Below, in pieces: positions 6,414 to 14,041 of a stretch of 16,225 nt of DNA (position 1 is the stretch's first letter; the number at the start of each line of letters is the position of its first letter). The position numbers and the translations under genes are program-made. The notes under the pieces were generated by a model that had not been told where the DNA came from, ran no database searches, and worked only from the letters and a program-made list of their open reading frames with translations. The DNA is from Mageeibacillus sp. UBA5747 (lineage in GTDB: Bacteria > Bacillota > Clostridia > Saccharofermentanales > UBA5734), in contig DIFN01000003.1 in assembly GCA_002419145.1 (NCBI GenBank), positions 11,809-28,033 on the forward strand, written 5' to 3'.

Positions 6414-6869
6414 ATGAGCCAAGACAGTCTGAAACTGGTCATCGCCCTGGCCCGGGCGCACACCGCTCTGTTTGCCCGGATCGAGAAAAACATCCAGCAC
6501 TTTGGCCTTTCGACCAGTGAATTTGGCGTTCTAGAGTTGCTTTATCACAAAGGGGACCAGGCGGTCCAGGCGGTGGCGGAGAAAATCCTCGTAACCAGTG
6601 GCACCGTGACTTATGTGATCGACAAACTGCAGAAAAAAGGGCTGGTCTTGCGCCGGCAATGCGAGACGGACCGCCGGGTGTTCTATGTCACCCTGACCGA
6701 CGCAGGGCACAAGCTCATCGCTGACCTGTTCCCCCAGCACGAACAATTCCTGGATGACCTGTTCCAGAGCGTCACAGCCGACGACAAACAGCGGTTGATC
6801 CGCCAGCTCGTTCAGGTCAAGACAGCAATTGACCACAAGGGGGCATCCCCCACTGATGCGCAACCTTGA
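6414..6869 (+). CDS. MarR-family transcriptional regulator (MhqR-like)
   Basis: This 151-residue winged-helix DNA-binding protein probably represses its own operon. The fold reads clearly: dimerisation helices at both ends, a recognition helix SGTVTYVIDKLQKKGL at 62-77, and a wing with the conserved DRR (D86-R87-R88). The stretch ELLYHKGDQAVQAVAEKILV (41-60) resembles the subgroup that contains MhqR. A single cysteine, C83, sits at the base of the wing and could be a thiol sensor, but that is inference. ATG at 6414 has CGGAG eight bases upstream; longer in-frame starts would run through the operator. Two palindromic operators with an embedded promoter lie immediately upstream, and a quinone oxidoreductase gene follows by 44 bases. 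Together they suggest a quinone or electrophile response. Confidence 0.9.
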   Translation: MSQDSLKLVIALARAHTALFARIEKNIQHFGLSTSEFGVLELLYHKGDQAVQAVAEKILVTSGTVTYVIDKLQKKGLVLRRQCETDRRVFYVTLTDAGHKLIADLFPQHEQFLDDLFQSVTADDKQRLIRQLVQVKTAIDHKGASPTDAQP

Positions 6870-6877
6870 CCACATGT

Positions 6878-6895
6878 ACACGAACCCACACGAAC
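6878..6895 (+). repeat. 10-bp-period repeat in the wrbA leader
   Basis: ACACGAAC occurs at 6878-6885 and again at 6888-6895, a 10-bp period, just ahead of the TAAGGAGGT ribosome-binding site of wrbA. Confidence 0.7.
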
Positions 6896-6913
6896 TTTAA
6901 GGAGGTACCTATC

Positions 6914-7528
6914 ATGGGACCAGTCAAATTAGCCATCGTTTACTACAGTGCCACTGGCATCAATTACCAGCTCGCCCAGTGGGCAGCCGCGGCCGCCCAA
7001 GAAGCCGGAGCCGATGTCCGGCTCGTCCGCATCGCTGAGACCGCACCGGATGCGGCAATCGATTCCAATCCAGCCTGGCGGGCCAACGTCAACCAAACTG
7101 CCCATATCCCGCAAGCCAGCTCCGACGACCTCGACTGGGCCGATGCCATCCTCTTCTCTGTTCCGACTCGTTTCGGCAGCATGGCGGCCCAGGCTAAAAA
7201 TTTCATCGATCTCCAAGGCGGCCTTTGGGCCCAGGGTAAGTTGATGGACAAAACAGTCAGCGCCATGTCTTCGGCCCAGAACCCGCATGGCGGCCAGGAA
7301 GCCACCATCCTCTCCCTTTACACCAGCATGTTCCACTGGGGCGCCATCGTCGTCGCTCCCGGCTTTACCGACGACTCGATTTTCAAAGCAGGCGGCAACC
7401 CCTACGGCACCTCCGTATCCCAGGGCGCCGATGGTAAACCAGTCGAGGATGTCCAGGGCGCCGTCGCGCACCAGACCAAACGCCTGATCGCCGTCACCGC
7501 ACGGCTCAAAGCTGGCGCTGGCGCCTGA
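6914..7528 (+). CDS. wrbA: NAD(P)H:quinone oxidoreductase, WrbA-type flavoprotein
   Basis: This 204-residue flavodoxin-fold FMN enzyme reduces quinones by two electrons and so avoids semiquinone radicals. The N-terminal phosphate-binding loop is YYSATGINYQLA. The middle carries VPTRFGSMAAQAKNFID, and the family signature runs from GGLWAQGKLMDKT through SAQNPHGGQEATILSLYT to GNPYGTSVSQ, all in the order seen in WrbA. The length is typical. ATG at 6914 follows a near-perfect TAAGGAGGT by eight bases. It is the second gene of the MarR operon, and the pairing with an MhqR-like repressor supports a quinone detoxification role. A plain NADPH-dependent FMN reductase is the alternative. Its stop codon lies 4 bp from that of the convergent response regulator, with no clear terminator between. 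Confidence 0.9.
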   Translation: MGPVKLAIVYYSATGINYQLAQWAAAAAQEAGADVRLVRIAETAPDAAIDSNPAWRANVNQTAHIPQASSDDLDWADAILFSVPTRFGSMAAQAKNFIDLQGGLWAQGKLMDKTVSAMSSAQNPHGGQEATILSLYTSMFHWGAIVVAPGFTDDSIFKAGGNPYGTSVSQGADGKPVEDVQGAVAHQTKRLIAVTARLKAGAGA

Positions 7529-7532
7529 GCAG

Positions 7533-8234
7533 TCAAGACTTGAACCGATAGCCAACGCCCCGGACGGTCTGGATCAGCTGGGGATTCTGGGGATCGAGCT
7601 CAATCTTTTCCCGCAAACGATTGATGTGTACAGCGACGGTAGTCACATCACCCAAGGCTTCGTTGCCCCAGATTCGGTCGTACAGCGTTTCTTTGCTGAA
7701 AATCAGGGATTCGTGGCTCACCAGGTAATGGAACAACTCAAATTCACGGTTTTTCAATTCGATTTCCTGATCCCGGATCCAGACACGTCTGGTAGCCGGC
7801 TGGATTTTGACCTCACCGGTCACGATCCAGCCGGTTTCTGTTTGATCCTGTCTTCCGTTCTGGCCTTTCAACCGTTCGTACTGGGCTATGTTGGCCATCA
7901 CGCGTGCCACGAGTTCGCGTGGGGAAAAGGGTTTGACGACGTAATCATCGGCGCCCAGGCCCAGACCTTTGATTTTGTCGGCATCCTCATGGCGCGCCGT
8001 AACCAGGAGGATCGGCACATCGCGTTGCTCGCGCAGCAGTCGGCAAACGGCAAAGCCGTCGATGCCCGGAAGCATGACATCGAGGAGTACCAGGGCATAG
8101 TCGCCTTTGAGCGCCATGTCCAGGCCGCGAGGCCCATCGACAGCCCACTCGGTGGCAAAACCGCTGTTGGCCAGATAATCCCGTTCGATCGCCGCGATGT
8201 CCGGATCATCTTCAACAATCAAAATTGATTTCAT
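7533..8234 (-). CDS. OmpR-family response regulator
   Basis: This 233-residue two-component regulator is phosphorylated by the partner kinase encoded just upstream. The receiver domain (about 1-115) has the acidic pair EDD (8-10), the phospho-acceptor D52 in LLDVMLPG, T79, and K101 in VVKPFSP. The winged-helix effector domain (about 135-232) has the usual RRVWIRDQEIEL start and ends with HINRLREKIE and VRGVGYRFKS. It probably binds direct-repeat sites as a dimer. AGAGGT lies about nine bases before the ATG, and the kinase stop codon is only 13 bases upstream, so the two are translated from one message. No target sites can be named from this window. Confidence 0.95.
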   Translation of the reverse strand: MKSILIVEDDPDIAAIERDYLANSGFATEWAVDGPRGLDMALKGDYALVLLDVMLPGIDGFAVCRLLREQRDVPILLVTARHEDADKIKGLGLGADDYVVKPFSPRELVARVMANIAQYERLKGQNGRQDQTETGWIVTGEVKIQPATRRVWIRDQEIELKNREFELFHYLVSHESLIFSKETLYDRIWGNEALGDVTTVAVHINRLREKIELDPQNPQLIQTVRGVGYRFKS

Positions 8235-8247
8235 CGGGTGTACCTCT

Positions 8248-9768
8248 TCATGCCGGTTTGGCGCCAGTTTCCAGGATGGGCAGACGAATCACCAGTCGCA
8301 GACCTTTGGGCTCCGCCTTTTGGGCCTTGATGGTCCCTCCCAGGCGCAAAACTGCGCGCTGGACAATGGCCAGACCGAGGCCACTGCCGGTGGCTGGCCG
8401 GGTCCGGGCCGGATCACAGCGATAAAACGGATCAAAGATTCGCTCGAGGTCTGTGTCTGGCACACCCGGGCCGTTGTCCTCAACCATGAGGTTCACGTAC
8501 ATACCGTCCAGCTGGTACCCGATGCGTACCCATCCCGTGTCTGTGTCCTTGTATTTCAGGCTGTTATCCAAGATATTGGCTAAAATGCTGCGCAGGAAGA
8601 CCGGATCCGCCTTGAGAACAATCGGCGGGGCAGATGACTGAGTGGGGGCAGATGACTGAGTGGGGGCGGATGGCTGAGCGGGGGCAGATGACTGAGTGGG
8701 GGCGATTTCAAGCGTCAGCCCCTTGGCTGCATATTCATCCTCGATAGCCGCAACATAGGCCCGAATCTCACGATCGAGATCTATATTTTCCAGCGTCATG
8801 GGCATCGAGTCCAGATCGAGGCGGGAAAACAGAGCCAGTTTGGTGATCAGCTGATCAATGTCACTGGCTTTGCTGTAAATGATCGCGGCATAGCGCTGGC
8901 GATCGGCTTCGGTCCTGACAATCCCATCACGCAGGCCTTCGGCATAGGCCTTGATGGAGGTCAGCGGTGAACGGATGTCGTGGGAAATACCGGCCAGCAT
9001 TTCCTTGCGGTCCTGCTCCTGGCGCGATATCTGGCTGACCGACTCGCTCAGGCGGGTCGCCATCACATTGAAATCTTCACAGACCGGTTTGAATTCATCA
9101 TCCCGGCTGTACAAAATCCGATGCTCCAGGTTACCGTCACGAATCTGGTGCACCCCTGAAGCCAGGGTCTGCAGGGGCTCGGCGATTGCCCGGAAAACAA
9201 AGCGGATCAGAAGCTGATTGGTTCCAAATACCACCAGAATGACCAGAGAAACTGCGGTCAAAGCTAAGAGCAGGGACAGTCGGCTGGTCGGCTGGTTTTG
9301 CGGCAGGAGCTGCGGTCCAAAAAGCAAAACGGAATGATTCTGCCCGTCCACTTCGAGCGATAGCCCTTGCAGCTGGAAGCCCTGGGTCATGACTGTGCCT
9401 TCATCACCCAGTTGAGCCAGAGCGGCGCGCAGCTGCTCGTACGGAGCAGGACGAGCCGTGCCACGTTCGACCATCTGGCCGGCGGCTGATTCAAGCACCA
9501 GATACAGGTTGTGCTCCGCCAGCTGGGCCTGGATAGTTGTCTCCAGCTGGGGAGTGGGCCGGGTCATGAGTTCCGGCAGCTGGGCGATCAGATTTTCCCG
9601 TGCCAGATAGGCCATTTTGAGGGTGGCATTGCCGGGGTAGGTCTCAGGCGACAGCTGCTGCCACATCAAGGCGGCAGCACTGACCGCAAGCAGTAGGGAC
9701 AGGACCACTGGGATCACAATCATCAGAATATTGGAGATGAACAGGCGCCGCTTGATCGTTATCTGCAT
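8248..9768 (-). CDS. sensor histidine kinase with HAMP domain
   Basis: This membrane-bound kinase of 506 residues is the partner of the regulator downstream. Domains in order: transmembrane segment 1 (about 10-35), an extracytoplasmic sensor of about 125 residues (38-163) of unrecognised type, transmembrane segment 2 (164-192), HAMP (about 193-245), HisKA with the phospho-accepting H263 in SHDIRSPLTS, then the ATPase domain with N402 (ILANILDNSLKYK), DNGPGVP (431-437), FDPFYR (445-450) and GSGLGLAI (461-468). An unusual low-complexity insert of six-residue repeats (about 357-382, PTQSSA-like) lies between the first strands of the ATPase domain; it comes from an 18-bp tandem DNA repeat. It follows the flavocytochrome gene by 20 bases, so the signal may be metal, heme or redox state. 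That link is inference. Confidence 0.94.
   Translation of the reverse strand: MQITIKRRLFISNILMIVIPVVLSLLLAVSAAALMWQQLSPETYPGNATLKMAYLARENLIAQLPELMTRPTPQLETTIQAQLAEHNLYLVLESAAGQMVERGTARPAPYEQLRAALAQLGDEGTVMTQGFQLQGLSLEVDGQNHSVLLFGPQLLPQNQPTSRLSLLLALTAVSLVILVVFGTNQLLIRFVFRAIAEPLQTLASGVHQIRDGNLEHRILYSRDDEFKPVCEDFNVMATRLSESVSQISRQEQDRKEMLAGISHDIRSPLTSIKAYAEGLRDGIVRTEADRQRYAAIIYSKASDIDQLITKLALFSRLDLDSMPMTLENIDLDREIRAYVAAIEDEYAAKGLTLEIAPTQSSAPAQPSAPTQSSAPTQSSAPPIVLKADPVFLRSILANILDNSLKYKDTDTGWVRIGYQLDGMYVNLMVEDNGPGVPDTDLERIFDPFYRCDPARTRPATGSGLGLAIVQRAVLRLGGTIKAQKAEPKGLRLVIRLPILETGAKPA
8626..8705 (-). repeat. 18-bp in-frame tandem repeat inside the kinase gene
   Basis: Four full copies of an 18-bp unit (plus-strand consensus GGGGGCAGATGACTGAGT) lie at 8626-8643, 8644-8661, 8662-8679 and 8680-8697, with a partial fifth copy to 8705. 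Copy 3 differs at three positions, and copy 1 at its first base. Since 18 is a multiple of three, copy-number change keeps the reading frame and adds or removes six residues of the PTQSSA type. Confidence 0.95.
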
Positions 9769-9788
9769 GAGCTTCCTTTTAGTGTGAC

Positions 9789-11063
9789 TCAGGAGCGGAA
9801 ATCAAAGGCTTCGAACGTAATCTGGGCCTGGGGGTAGCGGGTGCGGACCTGCTTGACGGCTGATTTCACCAGTTGGCCCGGTCCGCACATGAAATAGTGG
9901 GCCTCTGCCGGCAAATCCAGCTGAGCAAAGTCCAGGCGGCCCTTTTCCCGGCTATCATTGAAAACGACCTGGAACTGGCTGTTTTCCTGGGCAAAACGCT
10001 CCAGCACCGGGCGGTAGACGGCCTCTTCCTCGCCGCGATAGGTGTAGTACAGTTGGACAGACTGGCCATAGTGTCCGAGATGTTGGAGGTAGGACATGAA
10101 AGGGGTAATGCCAATCCCTCCCGCCACCCAGACTTGCTGGCTGCCGCCCTTTGCGAAATCCATCTGGCCATACGGACCATTGAGAGACACGGCGGTTCCC
10201 ACTTGAATTGTATCATGAAGCTGGGCCGTGAAATCACCCAGGCGCTTGATCGTCAGGCGGAGGGTCTGGTTTTGGCCGCCTGAAATCGAAAATGGATGCG
10301 GCGCCGCCTCGAGACCTTGCTGGAAGACTTTCAGAAAGACAAATTGGCCTGCCTGGAAATCTAGCGCCTGATCCAGAGTCAGTTCAAGCTCCACGGTCGT
10401 CGCATTGAGCCGCTGGATCTTGCTGACCCGCCCTTTGTGGCGATAGGCGGTGCGCTGGTAGAAAAATAGCATGTACAAAGCCACTCCCAGGCCGATGGCA
10501 TTCGTCACGGTTGTCCAGATGGCCAGCGGCGTCCAAGCGAAGAGGTCGAAAGCGCTGGAAAAATAGCTGTGATAGATACCCAGTCCATAGGGAATGACCA
10601 ACAGGCGATGGAAAATACGCCAATTTTCATATTTCAACCGCTTGCCGAACAAAGCAACCAGCGTCAGCACGATGAAGAGGGCCTGGCCCAGACTGCCCAT
10701 GGAAGCAGGCAGATTTGCCAGGCCTGCCGCAGGAACAGGACCCGTTGCCTGTTCAGCTGTTTGCGCGGCCTGCGCCAAAGACTCGGAAATCTGACCATGG
10801 ATGAAAATCAGCCCAACCGACAGCAGCGCCAGATATTTGTGATACACATACACTTTGTCCAGGCCGCCAAACCAGGTATCCAGCCGGCGATTGCGCAGGG
10901 AGAGCAAAAAGACCAAAAACAGGCCGTTCAAGGCCAATCCTCCCAGCAGTTGGCCGAAGTGGCTCAGTGCTCCCACCGTCTCGCGCGGCACGGCCGTCAG
11001 CCAGAGCACGGCTGTGATGATGAAGGTGACCAGAATCATGACCAGACCTTTGTTGACTTTCAT
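9789..11063 (-). CDS. ferric-reductase-like transmembrane flavocytochrome (COG4097-like)
   Basis: This 424-residue membrane oxidoreductase should pass electrons from NAD(P)H through FAD and two hemes across the membrane. The N-terminal half has about six helices (near 5-22, 36-55, 72-91, 126-140, 153-170 and 183-203). Paired heme-ligand histidines sit on two of them, H75/H89 and H152/H165. The C-terminal half is an FNR-type module with the FAD motif HPFSIS (256-261), the nucleotide-binding GGIGITPFMS (315-324) and the CGPG signature (393-396). An Ala/Gly/Pro-rich loop (about 92-122) faces outward. The start at 11063 has GAGG five bases upstream; an ATG 75 bases earlier has none. It leads an operon with the kinase and regulator. 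The acceptor could be ferric iron, another metal or a quinone. Confidence 0.9.
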   Translation of the reverse strand: MKVNKGLVMILVTFIITAVLWLTAVPRETVGALSHFGQLLGGLALNGLFLVFLLSLRNRRLDTWFGGLDKVYVYHKYLALLSVGLIFIHGQISESLAQAAQTAEQATGPVPAAGLANLPASMGSLGQALFIVLTLVALFGKRLKYENWRIFHRLLVIPYGLGIYHSYFSSAFDLFAWTPLAIWTTVTNAIGLGVALYMLFFYQRTAYRHKGRVSKIQRLNATTVELELTLDQALDFQAGQFVFLKVFQQGLEAAPHPFSISGGQNQTLRLTIKRLGDFTAQLHDTIQVGTAVSLNGPYGQMDFAKGGSQQVWVAGGIGITPFMSYLQHLGHYGQSVQLYYTYRGEEEAVYRPVLERFAQENSQFQVVFNDSREKGRLDFAQLDLPAEAHYFMCGPGQLVKSAVKQVRTRYPQAQITFEAFDFRS

Positions 11064-11204
11064 ATACACCTCGGCAAAATTTTTGGATTTGGCCCCAGTA
11101 TCGCGCGGCAGGTTTAACAGGACATAAACTGGCCGCATAAGAGATCGGATTTCAAACCAAAATTTGAATTTGAATCAGTCAGGGTAAGACTGTGGGGCAC
11201 GTAA

Positions 11205-11235
11205 CCACAGCGCTCGGCCACAGCGCTCGGCCACA
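11205..11235. repeat. 13-bp tandem repeat, 2.4 copies
   Basis: CCACAGCGCTCGG is repeated exactly at 11205-11217 and 11218-11230, followed by a partial CCACA to 11235. It lies just upstream of the promoter candidate for the SEC-C gene. Confidence 0.9.
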
Positions 11236-11244
11236 CGCGAAAAA

Positions 11245-11274
11245 TTGACGCAATTGTGATAGAATTGGCAAAAT
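11245..11274 (+). promoter_or_regulatory. candidate promoter of the SEC-C gene
   Basis: TTGACG at 11245-11250 is a good -35. CAAAAT at 11269-11274 gives an 18-bp spacer. An alternative is an extended -10, TG-A-TAGAAT, ending at 11265. Either would give a leader of about 55-65 bases before the ATG at 11336. Confidence 0.45.
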
Positions 11275-11335
11275 CACACCTGCAACACCGTGCCGAAAGG
11301 TAATTTTTCTCAACTATGAGTTATAGGAGCAACGG

Positions 11336-12637
11336 ATGGCAAACCAAGATTTAGTCAAACAGAGGGATATGGTCTCCGACTATTTGAAAGCGATGGTCAA
11401 CCTATATGGAGTGATTGCACAAGAGAGTGCCTTGGCCATCATCAACAGCCAAAACGAGCTGGACTTGACACCAGCTGACCTTGACAGTGTGAATCTATCC
11501 CGGACATTTGTCGAAACCGAATCCGGCTTTTTCGTCCATCAAGCGATATTTTATGATGATACGTATCAGGACGTGCTGGCCCATCAAGGCGATTTGCCTT
11601 TTTACATTCCAGAAAAATCCGAATTACTCGAGTACAGCGCCGAAGGCTCTTTCGAGTGGGATCCGGCTTACGAGGATTTGAGAACATTTCTCCTGCAGGA
11701 GCTGTCGGAGACCGATTCAGGCGCAAAGGACATTTGTACCGTGCTGCAACTGGAATTTTCTATGAACGCCTTTTCTGTCCCAGCCATCATAGAAGAATTG
11801 CAGCGCCACAAAATTAAACCGATGAGCACCGAGCTGTTCAGGCGCCTGATGATCCAGATCACGAATGCTTTCAACCACACCCGGAGATGGGATAACCGCG
11901 GCTGGACGTCTCTGGAAGTATTTGAAAAATTTGGCACAGATACCAGACTGAGTGAGCCTGATCTGTCCTATCTGAATCAGATGATCCTGTGCTATGTCTC
12001 TTCTCTGGTCATGCTCAATGGTGCGATTTTAAAAGAAAAAGTCAGAGAAATTTTCAACAGCCAGAATTTTATCCAGATCCAGGCAGCAGATATGGACTCA
12101 CTCGATTTTTCCGATCACTTTTTGATCGCCCGTGGCGATTATTTTATTGAGGATAGTCTGGTAAGTCACCCCGACGAGCTCAAAGCCCTGCTCCAAGCTC
12201 AGGAAGGCAAACCTTATTACGTTCACAAGCGCCATGAATTTCTCTACGCAGGCGAATTCTACACCGAACGCCAATCAGCAGCCTTTGGCCGTATGGCGAA
12301 GTTCATCCAGAATCATTCCCGTCTGAATGCGGCAGAGGTTCAAGAGGTGAGCCAAATGATTGCCCTACACTGCTGCACCCCTTCGTTTTCGATTAACAAG
12401 GTGATGCAAGTTCTTGAGAATCGCGGATTGACACTGGACCATGAAAAGGAGCACCAAACGCTGGTCCAGTTGATCTTTGACCTGGCCGATCACTCACGAC
12501 TCTGGATCAACCGAGGTCACACGCCAGCTGAAATTCGAGCTCTGACAGCGCCACCGGTAGCCATCAAGACAGGCCGCAACGACCCCTGTCCGTGCGGCAG
12601 TGGGAAAAAGTACAAGCACTGCTGCGGCCAAGAATGA
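11336..12637 (+). CDS. SEC-C motif protein with a duplicated N-terminal domain
   Basis: I do not recognise the main domain of this 433-residue, apparently soluble protein. The C terminus (413-431, PCPCGSGKKYKHCCG core) is a clear SEC-C zinc-binding motif like the tail of SecA. The body is an internal duplication. Residues about 22-197 and 227-402 align throughout: IINSQNELDL with IFNSQNFIQI; ADLDSVNLS with ADMDSLDFS; an FSMNAFSVPAIIEELQ block with FSINKVMQVLENRG; and HTRRWDNRGWTSLEV with HSRLWINRGHTPAEI. The two halves are well diverged, so the duplication is old. GGAG lies seven bases before the ATG. It stands alone, divergent from the flavocytochrome operon and convergent with the MATE gene. 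SEC-C tails often bind ribosomes, SecB or nucleic acids; a role in protein quality control or RNA binding is inference. Confidence 0.85.
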   Translation: MANQDLVKQRDMVSDYLKAMVNLYGVIAQESALAIINSQNELDLTPADLDSVNLSRTFVETESGFFVHQAIFYDDTYQDVLAHQGDLPFYIPEKSELLEYSAEGSFEWDPAYEDLRTFLLQELSETDSGAKDICTVLQLEFSMNAFSVPAIIEELQRHKIKPMSTELFRRLMIQITNAFNHTRRWDNRGWTSLEVFEKFGTDTRLSEPDLSYLNQMILCYVSSLVMLNGAILKEKVREIFNSQNFIQIQAADMDSLDFSDHFLIARGDYFIEDSLVSHPDELKALLQAQEGKPYYVHKRHEFLYAGEFYTERQSAAFGRMAKFIQNHSRLNAAEVQEVSQMIALHCCTPSFSINKVMQVLENRGLTLDHEKEHQTLVQLIFDLADHSRLWINRGHTPAEIRALTAPPVAIKTGRNDPCPCGSGKKYKHCCGQE

Positions 12638-12653
12638 TGCGTGCCCCTTGGCC
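12626..12653. terminator. weak inverted repeat at convergent gene ends
   Basis: GGCCAAG (12626-12632) and CTTGGCC (12647-12653) could form a seven-base-pair stem with a 14-base loop across the 18-base gap between the convergent SEC-C and MATE genes. No T-tract follows on either strand, so a true terminator is doubtful. Confidence 0.3.
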
Positions 12654-12655
12654 TG

Positions 12656-14041
12656 TCAGTGACCTGCTTTGGGATCAGACATCAGACTTCGCTCCCGGTT
12701 CAGCGACCGGATGCCGAAGAAAAACCAGATGCCGGTGACCAGAGTGGCGATCCCATCGGCAAATGGCGCGGCATAGAGGATGCCGTTGAGGCCCCAGAAG
12801 TGTGAGAAAAGGAAAATAGCGGGGATCAGGAGCAGCACTTGGCGGGTCAAAGTCAGGATCATGGCTGAGCCCGGGCGGCCGATCGCCTGGAAAAAATTGG
12901 CCCCGAGAATCTGGAAGCCGATGATAGGCAGGCACCAGAACCAGGTTTTAAGCGCAAAGCTGCCAAAGCGGATGAGTTCTGGCTCCCGGTTAAAAAGCGA
13001 GACAATCTGGACGGGAAAAAGACGGGTCAGAATCCAACCCGTGAACACAATGGCCGTGGCCGCGATGATGGCCAGCTTTTCCGCCGTTATGATCCGGCCA
13101 TATTTCTTCGCCCCGTAATTGAAACTGATGATCGGAGACACGCCCTGATTCAGGCCAGTGATCGGCATCAGCAAAATGGTCTGGACACTGTTGATGATCC
13201 CCATGCCGGAAACTGCGATATCCCCGCCGAAAAGCAGCAAATTCTTATTGAGGACCACATTGAGCAGGCTGTTATTGACTTGGAGCACAAAGCCTGGCAA
13301 ACCCAGCACGGTTGCCGAGACGACCACATCTTTTTTCAGGCGCATGTGTTTCAGCTTAAGCTTATGATGGCTGCGGTTACTCAGGAAATAAGCCAGGATC
13401 CAGGTCGTGGAGAGAGCCTGGGACAAAATGGTGGCCAGGGCAGCTCCCGCCATTCCCATGTCCAGCCCGTAAATAAACAAAGGATCGAGCAGGATGTTGG
13501 TCCCCGCCCCGACAAACATGGTGATCATGGCCAGGCGCGGCTGCCCATCGGCGCGCAGGAAATTGTTCAGCCCAATGTTGAGGACCTGGAAAATAGCGCC
13601 AAAAAAGATCACACGCATGTATGACGTGGCATAGGGCAGGACCATTTCGCTGGCCCCAAACAGACGCAGCAGAGGGTCGAGGAAGACCTGGCCCAGAATC
13701 ATCAACGTCACCCCACTGGCACACAGAATCGTGAACATGTTGCCCAGGACCTCATCCGCGGCTGTATCCTTCCCCTCGCCCAAGTGGATGGCAAACAACG
13801 TCGCTCCACCGACGCCAAACAAAATGCCGATCGAGAGCAGGATAATCATGATCGGAAAACCGATCGTGATCCCAGCCAGCCCGCTCGAACCCAGACTGGG
13901 TGCATTGCCGATGTAAATGCGGTCGACCACATTGTAGAGGGCATTGACGAGCATACCGATGATCGCCGGAACGGAGAATTTCAGCAAAAGGCTGGGGATC
14001 TCCGCCGTTCCCAGTGGATTTTCCTGTCCCTGCCGGTTCAT
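12656..14041 (-). CDS. MATE-family efflux transporter (MepA-like)
   Basis: This 461-residue membrane protein with about twelve helices probably exports toxic cations or drugs using a sodium or proton gradient. Family features include the opening LLLKFSVPAIIGMLVNALYNVVDRIYIG, shown here only in part (SVPAIIGMLVNALYNVVDRI), NNFLRADGQPRLAM near 163-176, DPLFIYGLDMGMAGAALAT near 187-205, and QGVSPIISFNYGAKKYGR around 302-319. The two halves of the fold are both present and the length is typical. Its ATG overlaps the stop codon of the upstream MarR gene (ATGA), so it is translationally coupled to its presumed repressor. The arrangement matches MepR-MepA of Staphylococcus aureus. The substrate cannot be read from sequence. 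Confidence 0.94.
   Translation of the reverse strand: MNRQGQENPLGTAEIPSLLLKFSVPAIIGMLVNALYNVVDRIYIGNAPSLGSSGLAGITIGFPIMIILLSIGILFGVGGATLFAIHLGEGKDTAADEVLGNMFTILCASGVTLMILGQVFLDPLLRLFGASEMVLPYATSYMRVIFFGAIFQVLNIGLNNFLRADGQPRLAMITMFVGAGTNILLDPLFIYGLDMGMAGAALATILSQALSTTWILAYFLSNRSHHKLKLKHMRLKKDVVVSATVLGLPGFVLQVNNSLLNVVLNKNLLLFGGDIAVSGMGIINSVQTILLMPITGLNQGVSPIISFNYGAKKYGRIITAEKLAIIAATAIVFTGWILTRLFPVQIVSLFNREPELIRFGSFALKTWFWCLPIIGFQILGANFFQAIGRPGSAMILTLTRQVLLLIPAIFLFSHFWGLNGILYAAPFADGIATLVTGIWFFFGIRSLNRERSLMSDPKAGH

Larger units (their letters stand above)
11064..11335. other. divergent intergenic region
   Basis: These 272 bases separate the divergent flavocytochrome operon and the SEC-C gene. 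They hold a plus-strand promoter candidate, a 13-bp tandem repeat and an inverted repeat, TTCAAA and TTTGAA, at 11151-11168, followed by a second TTTGAA at 11169-11174. A weaker stem CTGTGG/CCACAG lies at 11190-11210. I found no convincing minus-strand promoter for the flavocytochrome operon. The TTCAAA/TTTGAA element is a possible site for the neighbouring response regulator, but that is a guess. No gene or RNA is evident. Confidence 0.6.

Noticed and set aside
7626..8228. 200-codon plus-strand reading frame opposite the response regulator
   Set aside because: It is a mirror of a GC-rich conserved gene on the other strand, with no recognisable protein features.
11064..11138. A longer start for the flavocytochrome at 11138
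   Set aside because: No ribosome-binding site precedes it, and the added residues are not a plausible signal peptide; the ATG at 11063 has GAGG and begins the first helix.
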